Below, in pieces: positions 56,267 through 64,000 of a stretch of 64,000 nt of DNA; the first letter of the stretch is position 1; each line of letters opens with the position of its first letter. This DNA comes from Chlorogloeopsis sp. ULAP01 (lineage in GTDB: Bacteria > Cyanobacteriota > Cyanobacteriia > Cyanobacteriales > Nostocaceae). The notes beneath the pieces are model-generated. The model made no database searches, had not been told where the DNA came from, and saw only the letters and a program-made list of their open reading frames with translations. The position numbers were made by a program, and so were the translations under genes. The stretch lies in assembly GCF_030381805.1 (NCBI RefSeq), contig NZ_JAUDRH010000004.1, positions 186,001 through 250,000 of the forward strand, given 5' to 3'.

Positions 56267-57688
56267 ATGACTAGTCAAATTTTAGGCGAGTTGCCCGATG
56301 GCGATAGCTTCGCTTCCCGCTACGAAGTACAGCAGCAGCTAGGTAAAAAGGCTGGGCGACGGACGTTCTTGGCTCGCGATCGCATGACTGGTGAATTGGT
56401 TGTAGTCAAGTTGCTATCTTTCAATAGTGATTTTGAATGGGATGATCTTAAACTGTTTGAGCGGGAAGCTGAGACTTTAAAATCTTTGTCCCATACCTCA
56501 ATTCCGCGCTACTTAGATTATTTTGAGGTAAATACACAGAATTTTAAAGGTTTTGCTTTGGTGCAGACTTATATAGCTGCCCAATCTTTAGAGCAATATT
56601 TACAAGCTGGACGTACTTTTACAGAAGCGGAAGTCAAAGAAATAGCCAAAGCAATTTTAGAAATTCTCATTTACCTGCATGAGCAAAATCCTCCTGTAAT
56701 TCACCGTGATATTAAGCCTAGCAATATTTTGTTGAGCGATCGCTCTGGTAATAGTGTTGGGCAAGTCTATTTGGTAGATTTTGGCTCAGTACAGACTGTG
56801 GCAGCAAGCGAAGGCAGTACAGTCACGGTGGTAGGAACTTATGGGTATATGCCACCAGAACAATTTGGCGGGCGCACTGTACCTGCTTCTGATTTATACA
56901 GCTTAGGGGCTACTTTAATTTACTTGCTAACGGGAACCCATCCCGCTGATTTACCCCAAAAGGATTTTCGCATTCAATTTGAACAAGCAGCAAACATCAC
57001 TCCTGCTTTTAGTCACTGGCTGAAGTGGATGACTGAACCTAGTCTAGAAAGACGTTTGCCTTCTGCCCTAAAAGCACTGGAGGCTTTAGAAAACCCCCAA
57101 GTCATCAATAGCACTGCTTTAAGTGTTACCAAACCAATTGGTAGTAAAATTACGTTGACTAAAAATGCGGATGCTTTAGAAATTCTCATTCCACCTACAG
57201 GTTTTAAAGGTTCAACGGCGTTCATGGTTTTGTTTGCGATCGCCTGGAATTCATTTATCCTGTTTTGGACAATAAATGCTTTAGCTGCTCCTTTTCCTGT
57301 AAACATCCCCTTTGCTTTATTCTCACTACCTTTTTGGGGTGCTGGTTTGCATATGGTGTATTTAATTCTCTCTCCCATACTAAAGCGTATCCGATTGCAC
57401 CTAGATCGCTCCTCAATAACATTTACTTCTGAAATGTTGGGATTGAAATTCAATCGGGTTCCGCCCACACCAACACAAGAAATTACTAAGCTAGTCTATA
57501 CACCAAGAACTTTTACTAGTGACTTTCAAGGCAACAGAATCGAAGTTCCACCCCAACTAACTGTTTGGGCAGGAGTAAATCGGTACCAAATTGGTGGTAA
57601 AGGTGCTCCTGTTGAATCTGAATTAGAAATCGAATGGCTAGCTAATGAATTAAGTAATTGGTTGGGTGTACCAATACAACGAGAGTAA
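56267..57688 (+). CDS. membrane Ser/Thr protein kinase
   Basis: 473 residues. A Hanks-type kinase domain covers about 18-270: ATP Lys48, HRDIKPSN at 146-153 with Asp148, DFG at 171-173, YGYMPPEQ, SDLYSLGATLIYLLTG. The glycine loop is degenerate (QQQLGKKAGRR). Two membrane helices (about 322-345 and 350-372) then lead to a C-terminal soluble domain (about 375-473). The kinase is cytosolic. ATG start. A 117-bp repeat element begins 9 bp after its stop. Confidence 0.9.
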   Translation: MTSQILGELPDGDSFASRYEVQQQLGKKAGRRTFLARDRMTGELVVVKLLSFNSDFEWDDLKLFEREAETLKSLSHTSIPRYLDYFEVNTQNFKGFALVQTYIAAQSLEQYLQAGRTFTEAEVKEIAKAILEILIYLHEQNPPVIHRDIKPSNILLSDRSGNSVGQVYLVDFGSVQTVAASEGSTVTVVGTYGYMPPEQFGGRTVPASDLYSLGATLIYLLTGTHPADLPQKDFRIQFEQAANITPAFSHWLKWMTEPSLERRLPSALKALEALENPQVINSTALSVTKPIGSKITLTKNADALEILIPPTGFKGSTAFMVLFAIAWNSFILFWTINALAAPFPVNIPFALFSLPFWGAGLHMVYLILSPILKRIRLHLDRSSITFTSEMLGLKFNRVPPTPTQEITKLVYTPRTFTSDFQGNRIEVPPQLTVWAGVNRYQIGGKGAPVESELEIEWLANELSNWLGVPIQRE

Positions 57689-57697
57689 TGCTTTCAA

Positions 57698-57814
57698 AAG
57701 GCAGTCCCAATGAAACAAGTTTTATCGCCAGGCATGAAAAACCTCACCCCGTCCTGTCGGACACCCCTCTCCTTGCTAAGGAGAGGGGCAGAGGGTGAGG
57801 TGACTTTCAAGGCA
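57698..57814. repeat. ~117-bp dispersed element behind the kinase gene
   Basis: Copy of the element at 44662-44779, in the same orientation relative to the gene it follows. It contains the palindrome CCCCTCTCCTT-N3-AAGGAGAGGGG (57764-57788). From 57930 to 58000 GC-rich mosaic modules recur. Confidence 0.85.
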
Positions 57815-58041
57815 GAGGGCAGAAGGGAAGAGAATTTTCTCGTTACATCTTTTTTCTCTAGCCCCTATCTTCTGGTGAGATAAGTACCTAAACAAAATTA
57901 ATTACACATTTTTTTTGCTGTTCCCTGTTCCCCGTTGTAGGAACAGTCCGTTGGAAACCCTACCAAGAGCGCTGCTCGCAACGCGCTGGCTCCCCTATCC
58001 CCTTGCCTCCACCCATAACTTTAATTTTGCCTAATCACTTA

Positions 58042-58770
58042 TCATTGCAGCAAACATTCCACCTCAGCAGCTAACCATTTTTGAAACATATTATTTAAAA
58101 TTTCTTCATATATTTGCGATGTTAGCTCTGCTGATATCAGCTCTTCAACCATAAATAGATGATAACCTTGCTCAGTTTTAATGGGGCCAATCAGTTGTTG
58201 AGAAGTAGCGTTAAAGATAACAGCAGTTATATTTGGTGGAAGTGAGCAACGATAAAGTTTACCTTCATAACCACACTTTTTCCGACGATTTTCATCAATA
58301 TTGTACAAATGAGCGGCTTCATAAAAACTAATTTCTCCTTCTTCAATTTGATAGTAAATTTCTTGAGCCAGTTTTTCACAATCAATAATTATTTGATAGA
58401 GAATAACTTGTTCAAACTCTAAGCGATTTTGAATAAAAAAATTTTCTACATCTTGAGAAAAAAGTGTTTCTGCTACTTTTTTTGCTAACAGTCGATTACG
58501 AATTCCAACTTCCCAATCATCCGGACAAATAAATTGCTGTGCTAACCATGCCATCGTATCAGCAGCTTTTTCTAATTGCTCCTCGCGTCGTTGGCGCTCT
58601 GCTTCATCTTGAATTTCTTCTGTAGTGACAACTATTCCTCTTTCTTTGGCTACATAATGTATTAGTTTTTGAGATAGTATCTTGTAATATATTTGCCGCA
58701 AACTCATTTCACTTTTAAGGTAACTAACAATCTCCTCAGAACTGATATGTATTTTTGGCAAATTATACAT
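58042..58770 (-). CDS. parvulin-type peptidylprolyl isomerase-like protein
   Basis: 242 residues. An N-terminal SurA/PpiC-like helical chaperone part (about 10-130: ERGIVVTTEEIQDEAERQRR; AETLFSQDVENFFIQNRLEF) and a C-terminal parvulin-like domain (about 135-225: FYEAAHLYNID, KCGYEGKLYRCSLPP, LIGPIKTEQGYHLFMVEEL). There is no signal peptide. Such cytosolic forms often accompany peptide-export ABC systems in cyanobacteria, but none is adjacent here. Two Cys in the parvulin part are unusual. ATG start. Confidence 0.82.
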   Translation of the reverse strand: MYNLPKIHISSEEIVSYLKSEMSLRQIYYKILSQKLIHYVAKERGIVVTTEEIQDEAERQRREEQLEKAADTMAWLAQQFICPDDWEVGIRNRLLAKKVAETLFSQDVENFFIQNRLEFEQVILYQIIIDCEKLAQEIYYQIEEGEISFYEAAHLYNIDENRRKKCGYEGKLYRCSLPPNITAVIFNATSQQLIGPIKTEQGYHLFMVEELISAELTSQIYEEILNNMFQKWLAAEVECLLQ

Positions 58771-59476
58771 AGTAATTCGTATCTACTATTCAAAAATTAG
58801 TAGGTAGAAAAATCAAATTAAACTGAAAATGCACTTCATAATATCCCTGACTTCTCTAAAAGGTCAAGGATATAATCTGTATAGTCATTGATGTTAATTT
58901 ACTTAGCTCTTTTACTACCATAGCTGGAAGTCTTAACAGCAGTATTAACCCTGTTAAGGGAATTCCAAAGATTCACTTAAATATAAAATATTTCAAGATT
59001 TAAAAATAGCAAGACAATTAAGCTTATAGTAACACCAACTAAAAAATGATTCTGATCAGGTGATTTCAAGCACTATAACTTACCCTTATGCCTTGCCATA
59101 TTACTTTCTCATATACACGTACAGCGTAGAAAATGATAAGGCAAGGCTTATTTTGAAGTTAATTAACTAATTTGCCCTCATTGAGAAAGGAAACCTAAGC
59201 TACAAATTTACGAAGTTTGGAATACAAATTGCCTTAGTTTGTTTACGGCAAATCACTACAGACTTTATCTGTATTCACCACTTGTACCAATGCGTGGATA
59301 CTTCGACAAGCTCAGTACAAATTTCGGATTTTGGATTAAAAACATTGATTAATAGGCTAGTCCAAAATCTTGAAACAAGACTCCTGTATGCCAATTTGGC
59401 ACTATATGCAAGGCTAAAAGATTGAGTTGGCACAATACCTATCCAAGAAATAAGGATAAGTACAACCAAAGGATTT
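58771..59476. other. 706-bp intergenic region
   Basis: AT-rich. An imperfect inverted repeat (GCCTTGCC at 59090 and GGCAAGGC at 59141) could form a long hairpin. The motif CTTCGACAAGCTCAGTACAA near 59300 looks like a scattered repeat. A 64-codon minus-strand frame here has no support. Confidence 0.5.
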
Positions 59477-59674
59477 TTAGTAGGCTAAATTTTCTAAAGT
59501 TTCCCGCAAATACCGTTGGACTTGTTGTTCCAGACTAAGCTTTTGAAATTGAACATCGCGCTCTACTAACCAGCGCTGGAAACCGGAACTAGTGGCGATC
59601 GCACACTTTAGGCTATTCCAAATATCGGCATCATAAGAGAATGAGCGATCGCTAGAAGTTTGAATTCGAGCCAT
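59477..59674 (-). CDS. small conserved-looking protein, unknown
   Basis: 65 residues: MARIQTSSDRSFSYDADIWN, then a helical part with GFQRWLVERDVQFQKLSLEQ and YLRETLENLAY. The ATG is preceded at 5 nt by GAGGT, a strong ribosome site. It stands alone in a gene-poor stretch. I do not recognise a family. Confidence 0.7.
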   Translation of the reverse strand: MARIQTSSDRSFSYDADIWNSLKCAIATSSGFQRWLVERDVQFQKLSLEQQVQRYLRETLENLAY

Positions 59675-60357
59675 AGTTACCTCAGTTTTTAGTCTTAGCT
59701 TTATCAGCAGATTGACCCACTGTTTGTGTGATCTACATTTGGGGCGAGCTTACGAATCATTTGAAGATTCAATAAAACCCCATACCCGTAACAATCGTAA
59801 AATTCTGCTAAATCTTGATCTAAAGGTAATATTTTACGGCAGCAAATTCTGTTTCATTTGTGACTAAAATTCGTGATGTGCTTACTGAAACTGGCTACAA
59901 TATATTTTTTGAGAAATTTTGCAATGAGTTTGTAACTAAGCTCAGGCACTTCATTTAGAAAATAGAAAACTGACAAAATTTGCTACCCATAGAGCAAATT
60001 ACTAAATATAAAACAGGATTCTAACTAATCATAAAGTCTAACCCCAGTTATGAAAACTTAGAATTAGAATTTCTAATCAGACAGTCATGTAATTAAATTA
60101 CCTAACGGGGGAATGAAAACAGTCTTTACCTTGTGCCTCCTACTTCCACTCCTCTGCCTTATGTTTAAGACAGACTAAATACCATTTACAAGTAGCAAGC
60201 AGATTGCGGAGATTAACCTTTAGTTATTTTGTAGCTTGGATAATTACAGAGAACTTAAATAAAGCAATAAGCAAGAGGGTAGAAGGAGAGGGAGATAGGG
60301 GAATAATTAGTTTAAGTATTCACTATACTCTCCCACTCTGCTACTCTTTTACTTTAT
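59675..60357. other. 683-bp intergenic region downstream of infB
   Basis: AT-rich, with no ORF, palindrome or RNA gene that I can support. Confidence 0.5.
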
Positions 60358-63300
60358 TTATCTAGCAGCCGAGAGGGTGCGGCGCTTAGTAACCATCTGG
60401 TAGGCTTCGATAATGTCACCTTCTGACCAGTCACTATATTTATCCACACCAATACCGCATTCATAGCCGGCGTTAACTTCGCGTGCGTCCTCTCTCATAC
60501 GCTTGAGCGAATCAAGGATACCTTCGTAGACTACCTTGCCACCACGCCGAATACGCAGCTTGCAGTTGCGAATCAGCTTGCCAGATTGGACGTAACAACC
60601 AGCAACCGCACCACGACCAACAGGGAAGATAGCACGGACTTCTGCTTGTCCCAGAGGTTCTTCCACTAACTCTGGCTCTAACAGACCTTCCAAAGCGCCT
60701 TGGATGTCTTCTAGGAGTTTGTAGATGATATTGTATTCGCGTACATCTACACCAGCTTCGTCGGCGGCTTGTCTGGCACCACTGGCGTAGGTAGTATTGA
60801 AACCGATGATGACAGCTCCACTGGCAGCAGCCAAGTCAATATCCGTTTGGGTAATTTCCCCGGCGGCAGCTAACAACAAGCGGATTTGCACTTCGTTTTG
60901 CGGAATTTGCTTGAGTGATCCCACAATCGCTTCTACCGATCCCTGTACGTCTCCCTTCAGGATTAAGTTGAGTTCTTTCAACTCGCCTTCTTGGGCTTGA
61001 GCGGAGATGGCAGCCAAAGTCACGCGTCCCTGCATGAGGCGGGATTGACGTTGTTTTTCGGCCCTTTCAGTAGCAAGTGCTCGTGCTTCTTTCTCGTTGT
61101 GGAAGACCTCAAATTCATCTCCAGCCGCAGGCACATCACTTAAACCTAGTACCTCAACAGCAAAAGAAGGAGAAGCCACTTCTACTCTGGCACCTCTGTC
61201 GTCCACCATTGCTCGGACTTTTCCAAACACCGAACCAGCCACTAAGATATCACCTACGTGCAGGGTGCCATTCTGTACTAACAGAGTAGCAACTGCACCT
61301 TTTGCTTTATCTAAGTGGGCTTCAATCACCGTTCCCTTCGCACGACGATCTGGGTTGGCAGATAGTTCTTCTACTTCTGCTACCAGCAAAATCATCTCTA
61401 ACAAAGTATCTAGGTTCTCACCTTTGATAGCACTGACGGGAACCATAATTGTTTCGCCGCCCCACTCTTCTGGAGTCAGACCATACTGGGTTAATTCTTG
61501 CTTCACCCGATCAGGTTGAGCGCCTTCTTTATCGATTTTGTTAATTGCTACGACAATTGGCACTTCTGCGGCTTGGGCGTGGCTGATTGCTTCCACTGTC
61601 TGCGGACGAACCCCATCATCGGCAGCTACTACCAAAATAGCAAGATCTGTCACCCGTGCTCCCCGCGCCCGCATAGCTGTGAACGCTTCGTGACCTGGTG
61701 TATCCAAAAATACTACTTGCTGGATTTTGCCATCATGTTCAACATCTACGTGGTAAGCACCGATGTGCTGAGTAATTCCACCAGCTTCACCAGCTGCTAC
61801 TTTGGTGTTGCGAATCGAGTCAAGTAGGGTGGTTTTACCGTGGTCTACGTGACCCATAATTGTCACTACTGGCGGACGTCGATGGAGGTTTTCCAAGTCT
61901 GCCACATCCAGCATTTCCGTGACTTTGCGAGCTTCTGCTTCTGGTTCTTGGGTTTCTACCTCTACTTCTAGCTCTTTTGCAATCAGAGTAATTGTGGGAA
62001 TATCAAGGTTTTGAGTGATACTCACCGCCATGCCTTTGAGGAACAGAATCTTCACAATCTCAGTGTCGGCAACCGCCAAGGCGTCAGCCAACTCTTGCAC
62101 AGTCATCGTACCTGTGACGATCAGCTTTTCTGGACGCTCACGCTTTTGTTCTTGTGGGCGACGTTGCTGCTCACGGGTGGCTGCGGCTGGCTTTTTCGGT
62201 CTAGCTGCTGGAGCTGGAGCAACAGGTTGTGCTGGTCTAGCAGCTTTAGGTTTAGGCGGACGAACGATCGCATTACTGATCTGAATGGTAGATTCTGCTG
62301 TCTCCAGTTCTTCATCAAGGAAATCTTCGTCCTCAAAATCATCGACAATGGGCTTGAGGCGTTTGCCTTTAGCGCCTAGCTTGCCAGCTTTCGCTGACTC
62401 TTTGACTTCGTCAATCTCTTCTTCTTCCCATTTCTTCCCAGATTTAGTTTGACGAGGTGGGGCTGGACGCTTGAGTTCGATGATTTCGGTTACTTCTGTT
62501 TCCTCTTCCTCTGACTCTTGTACTATCTGCGCCTTTGTGGCTCCCACAGGCATGGGTTTGGGTGGCGTCGGTGCCATGGGTGCCTGAGGAGGACGGGCCG
62601 GAACTCTGGTTTTTTGACCTTCTCCTTGTGGAGAACTGGGTCTGCCTTCTTTGCGATCAGATTTCGGCTGTGGTGAAGTAGGACGTGACGGTTTCGGTGG
62701 CTGCTGTGTCTGTCCAGCTTCCACACCGACAGGTGTCTGTGCCTTACCCTTGCCACCTTTATCCCGATCGCGTTTGAGGATCGGTTTTTCTGGCTGACTG
62801 GTTTGAGCGGCCGATTCCGGTTTTTCTGCAACAGGTCTTGCAGGTGGAGCTGACAGTTGTGGTTTTTGGGGTTTTTCCTGTTTCGGTTTTTGAGGTGCAG
62901 GGGAAGGCGTTTCTGGTTTTTCCGCTGCAATTTTTTCCCCTGGCTGGGTTGTCTTGGGGGTGTTATCCGCGTCTGTCACAGCTGTTATTTGTGAGGTCTC
63001 AGACTGATTCCGGGGTACAGGTCGAGTTGGTGCCGTCGGCTTCATTGACGAGACAGGTGAAGGAGCGAAGGGTCTTGGAGGTGGTGGATTAAGCTCAGAA
63101 AGAGCGGCTTGATTATTGGTAGCAGCCGACGCTTCAGATGCGTTGGCAGGAGTGTTTTTGGGTGGTTTTGGTTTGCGAATTTCTAACAATTCTTGTTTTT
63201 GAGATGCAGCAGGACGGTTGCGTGAGTTTATTTGTAGTGTACTTTGTTTATGACTGGTTGTACCGTGATGATCTTTTTTTGGCATCACATGTGTAGCTGC

Positions 63301-63465
63301 CAGTTTTTCTGCTTGGGAACGGATACGTTCCGCTTCGGATTCTGTAATCGTGCTGCTATGGCTTTTGACCGCAATATTGAGCTGGTCGCAAATTGCTAAT
63401 AGCTCTTTGTTATCCAAATTCAATTCCTTTGATAATTCGTAGATTCTAACTTTGCCGTTGTTCAT
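60358..63465 (-). CDS. infB: translation initiation factor IF-2
   Basis: 1035 residues. An N-terminal IF2_N domain (VRIYELSKELNLDNKELLAI) precedes a very long Pro/Lys/Glu-rich linker (about 65-440), a second IF2_N (TVQELADALAVADTEIVKIL) and the GTPase domain with G1 GHVDHGKTTLL, G3 DTPGHEAF and G4 NKID. Domains II-IV follow to the end. IF-2 brings initiator tRNA to the ribosome. ATG start. It follows ylxR, the usual order in the nusA operon. Confidence 0.97.
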   Translation of the reverse strand: MNNGKVRIYELSKELNLDNKELLAICDQLNIAVKSHSSTITESEAERIRSQAEKLAATHVMPKKDHHGTTSHKQSTLQINSRNRPAASQKQELLEIRKPKPPKNTPANASEASAATNNQAALSELNPPPPRPFAPSPVSSMKPTAPTRPVPRNQSETSQITAVTDADNTPKTTQPGEKIAAEKPETPSPAPQKPKQEKPQKPQLSAPPARPVAEKPESAAQTSQPEKPILKRDRDKGGKGKAQTPVGVEAGQTQQPPKPSRPTSPQPKSDRKEGRPSSPQGEGQKTRVPARPPQAPMAPTPPKPMPVGATKAQIVQESEEEETEVTEIIELKRPAPPRQTKSGKKWEEEEIDEVKESAKAGKLGAKGKRLKPIVDDFEDEDFLDEELETAESTIQISNAIVRPPKPKAARPAQPVAPAPAARPKKPAAATREQQRRPQEQKRERPEKLIVTGTMTVQELADALAVADTEIVKILFLKGMAVSITQNLDIPTITLIAKELEVEVETQEPEAEARKVTEMLDVADLENLHRRPPVVTIMGHVDHGKTTLLDSIRNTKVAAGEAGGITQHIGAYHVDVEHDGKIQQVVFLDTPGHEAFTAMRARGARVTDLAILVVAADDGVRPQTVEAISHAQAAEVPIVVAINKIDKEGAQPDRVKQELTQYGLTPEEWGGETIMVPVSAIKGENLDTLLEMILLVAEVEELSANPDRRAKGTVIEAHLDKAKGAVATLLVQNGTLHVGDILVAGSVFGKVRAMVDDRGARVEVASPSFAVEVLGLSDVPAAGDEFEVFHNEKEARALATERAEKQRQSRLMQGRVTLAAISAQAQEGELKELNLILKGDVQGSVEAIVGSLKQIPQNEVQIRLLLAAAGEITQTDIDLAAASGAVIIGFNTTYASGARQAADEAGVDVREYNIIYKLLEDIQGALEGLLEPELVEEPLGQAEVRAIFPVGRGAVAGCYVQSGKLIRNCKLRIRRGGKVVYEGILDSLKRMREDAREVNAGYECGIGVDKYSDWSEGDIIEAYQMVTKRRTLSAAR

Positions 63466-63887
63466 CCACTCTTCCCCTATAATTTACAGTTTTAACGGAT
63501 GGGTGCCAGCTAGTGCGACATCTCCATCCTTTGATTACTGTGTTTAGGTTGCCGTTTTGTTGCCGGTGCCTCCAATCAGGAAAGAGAGATGTTTCGGTTT
63601 AATGCTGGCATCGCCACCAGAGATGATGGTTGACGCCGGACTGCGCGTGGGCGCTACCAGATTGCAATTTTTTAGTTTTTTGTTTTGCTGATTCTGAGTC
63701 TTCCACAACACATTAAGCGTAATTCTTGTGATGAGTGTCGCTTCGCTCCTTTAGATATTTAAGAGCGACTTGCCTGACACCCCTTTACTATTTTGGCACT
63801 AATTTCTAGCGTAACAGAGGGTGTGGCGATAGCGCTGGGGTGGCGGCTGTCGGCACAATTCCTCTGGAGATAACCGCCAAATGGCGG
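63466..63887. other. 422-bp spacer between ylxR and infB
   Basis: Unusually long for this operon. It contains short imperfect repeats (GTGTGGCGATAGCGCTGGGG region) but no ORF that I can support. An internal infB promoter may lie here. Confidence 0.5.
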
Positions 63888-63890
63888 TTA
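63871..63890. other. perfect inverted repeat over the ylxR stop codon
   Basis: TAACCGCC and GGCGGTTA flank AAAT; the ylxR stop codon is part of one arm. Confidence 0.6.
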
Positions 63891-64000
63891 AAACTCAATT
63901 TGATTTTGAAAATTGCTTTGAACTAAGCGTTGCCACAATGTCTGATACAGTGTTTCTGGCACTGATGCACGTAGCGAGCGTCCTAGTCTATTTTTTTTCT
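63888..64000 (-). CDS. ylxR: YlxR (DUF448) family protein, 3' part
   Basis: The last 37 codons of a minus-strand gene cut by the window edge, too short for most ORF callers. The translation KKNRLGRSLRASVPETLYQT, then LWQRLV, ends in QIEF and TAA. KKNRLGRSLR followed by VPETLY is the C-terminal signature of YlxR, the small RNA-binding protein usually encoded just before infB. Confidence 0.85.
   Translation of the reverse strand, partial: KKNRLGRSLRASVPETLYQTLWQRLVQSNFQNQIEF

Noticed and set aside
59275..59469. 64-codon minus-strand ORF
   Set aside because: It crosses a scattered repeat motif and has no start context.
1..64000. Search by eye for tRNA, rRNA, CRISPR arrays, transposases and tandem direct-repeat arrays with spacers
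   Set aside because: None seen; the only regular arrays are the 42-bp and 15-bp coding or minisatellite repeats, which lack unique spacers. A tRNA could still be missed without a covariance search.

Overview
The window is a stretch of filamentous, probably heterocyst-type (Nostocales-like) cyanobacterial chromosome. Supporting points are the very frequent HIP1 octamer GCGATCGC, phycobilisome-turnover genes (an NblR-like regulator and NblB), the clock-output kinase SasA, a glpX-type FBPase/SBPase, a class 2 sigma factor, several cyanobacteria-typical families (DUF4079, DUF760, DUF2993, UPF0182), large STAND/NACHT and pentapeptide-repeat proteins, and many intergenic repeats. The genus cannot be fixed from the sequence alone. 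I saw no rRNA, tRNA, CRISPR array or transposase gene.

Layout. 1-6.4 kb: end of an unknown gene with its terminator, two small membrane proteins, an orphan ABC ATPase, the NblR-like regulator, a small conserved protein, and a BolA-monothiol glutaredoxin pair. 6.5-18 kb: subtilisin-like protease with a P domain, acyltransferase, tRNA deaminase TadA, glutaredoxin GrxC, glpX, hemA, a UPF0182 membrane protein, and a coiled-coil ORF that appears to be cut by an amber codon. 18-30 kb: CheB-like esterase domain protein, Crp/Fnr regulator, nblB, CBS protein, a decayed antitoxin-like remnant, class II aldolase, GDSL esterase, SLH lipoprotein, sasA, NUDIX, DUF760, sigma factor. 30-37 kb: carB, an unusual Dps, and a [2Fe-2S] thioredoxin-like ferredoxin protein.

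37.9-48.7 kb is the accessory-looking part. Two tandemly duplicated Crp/Fnr regulators, each with the same palindrome upstream, stand next to a lone receiver protein. They are followed by a NACHT ATPase ending in about 35 pentapeptide repeats, a 42-bp minisatellite, a 157-residue protein, and a STAND ATPase with about 18 TPRs. The 157-residue protein and the STAND ATPase carry the same N-terminal domain, alignable without gaps from the first residues. This looks like a two-component assembly built on a shared homotypic adaptor domain, and it is the best candidate for an undescribed system.

48.9-64 kb returns to housekeeping genes: ridA, NUDIX, malQ, a RodZ-like protein with rluB, DUF2993, cdsA, cbiT, a membrane Ser/Thr kinase, a parvulin-like protein, infB, and the 3' end of ylxR, which is truncated by the window edge.

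Intergenic regions are dense in repeats. There is a 56-bp palindromic element in five copies, a ~255-bp GC-rich mosaic in two inverted copies 11.6 kb apart, a ~117-bp element placed directly behind two genes, and several perfect palindromes.
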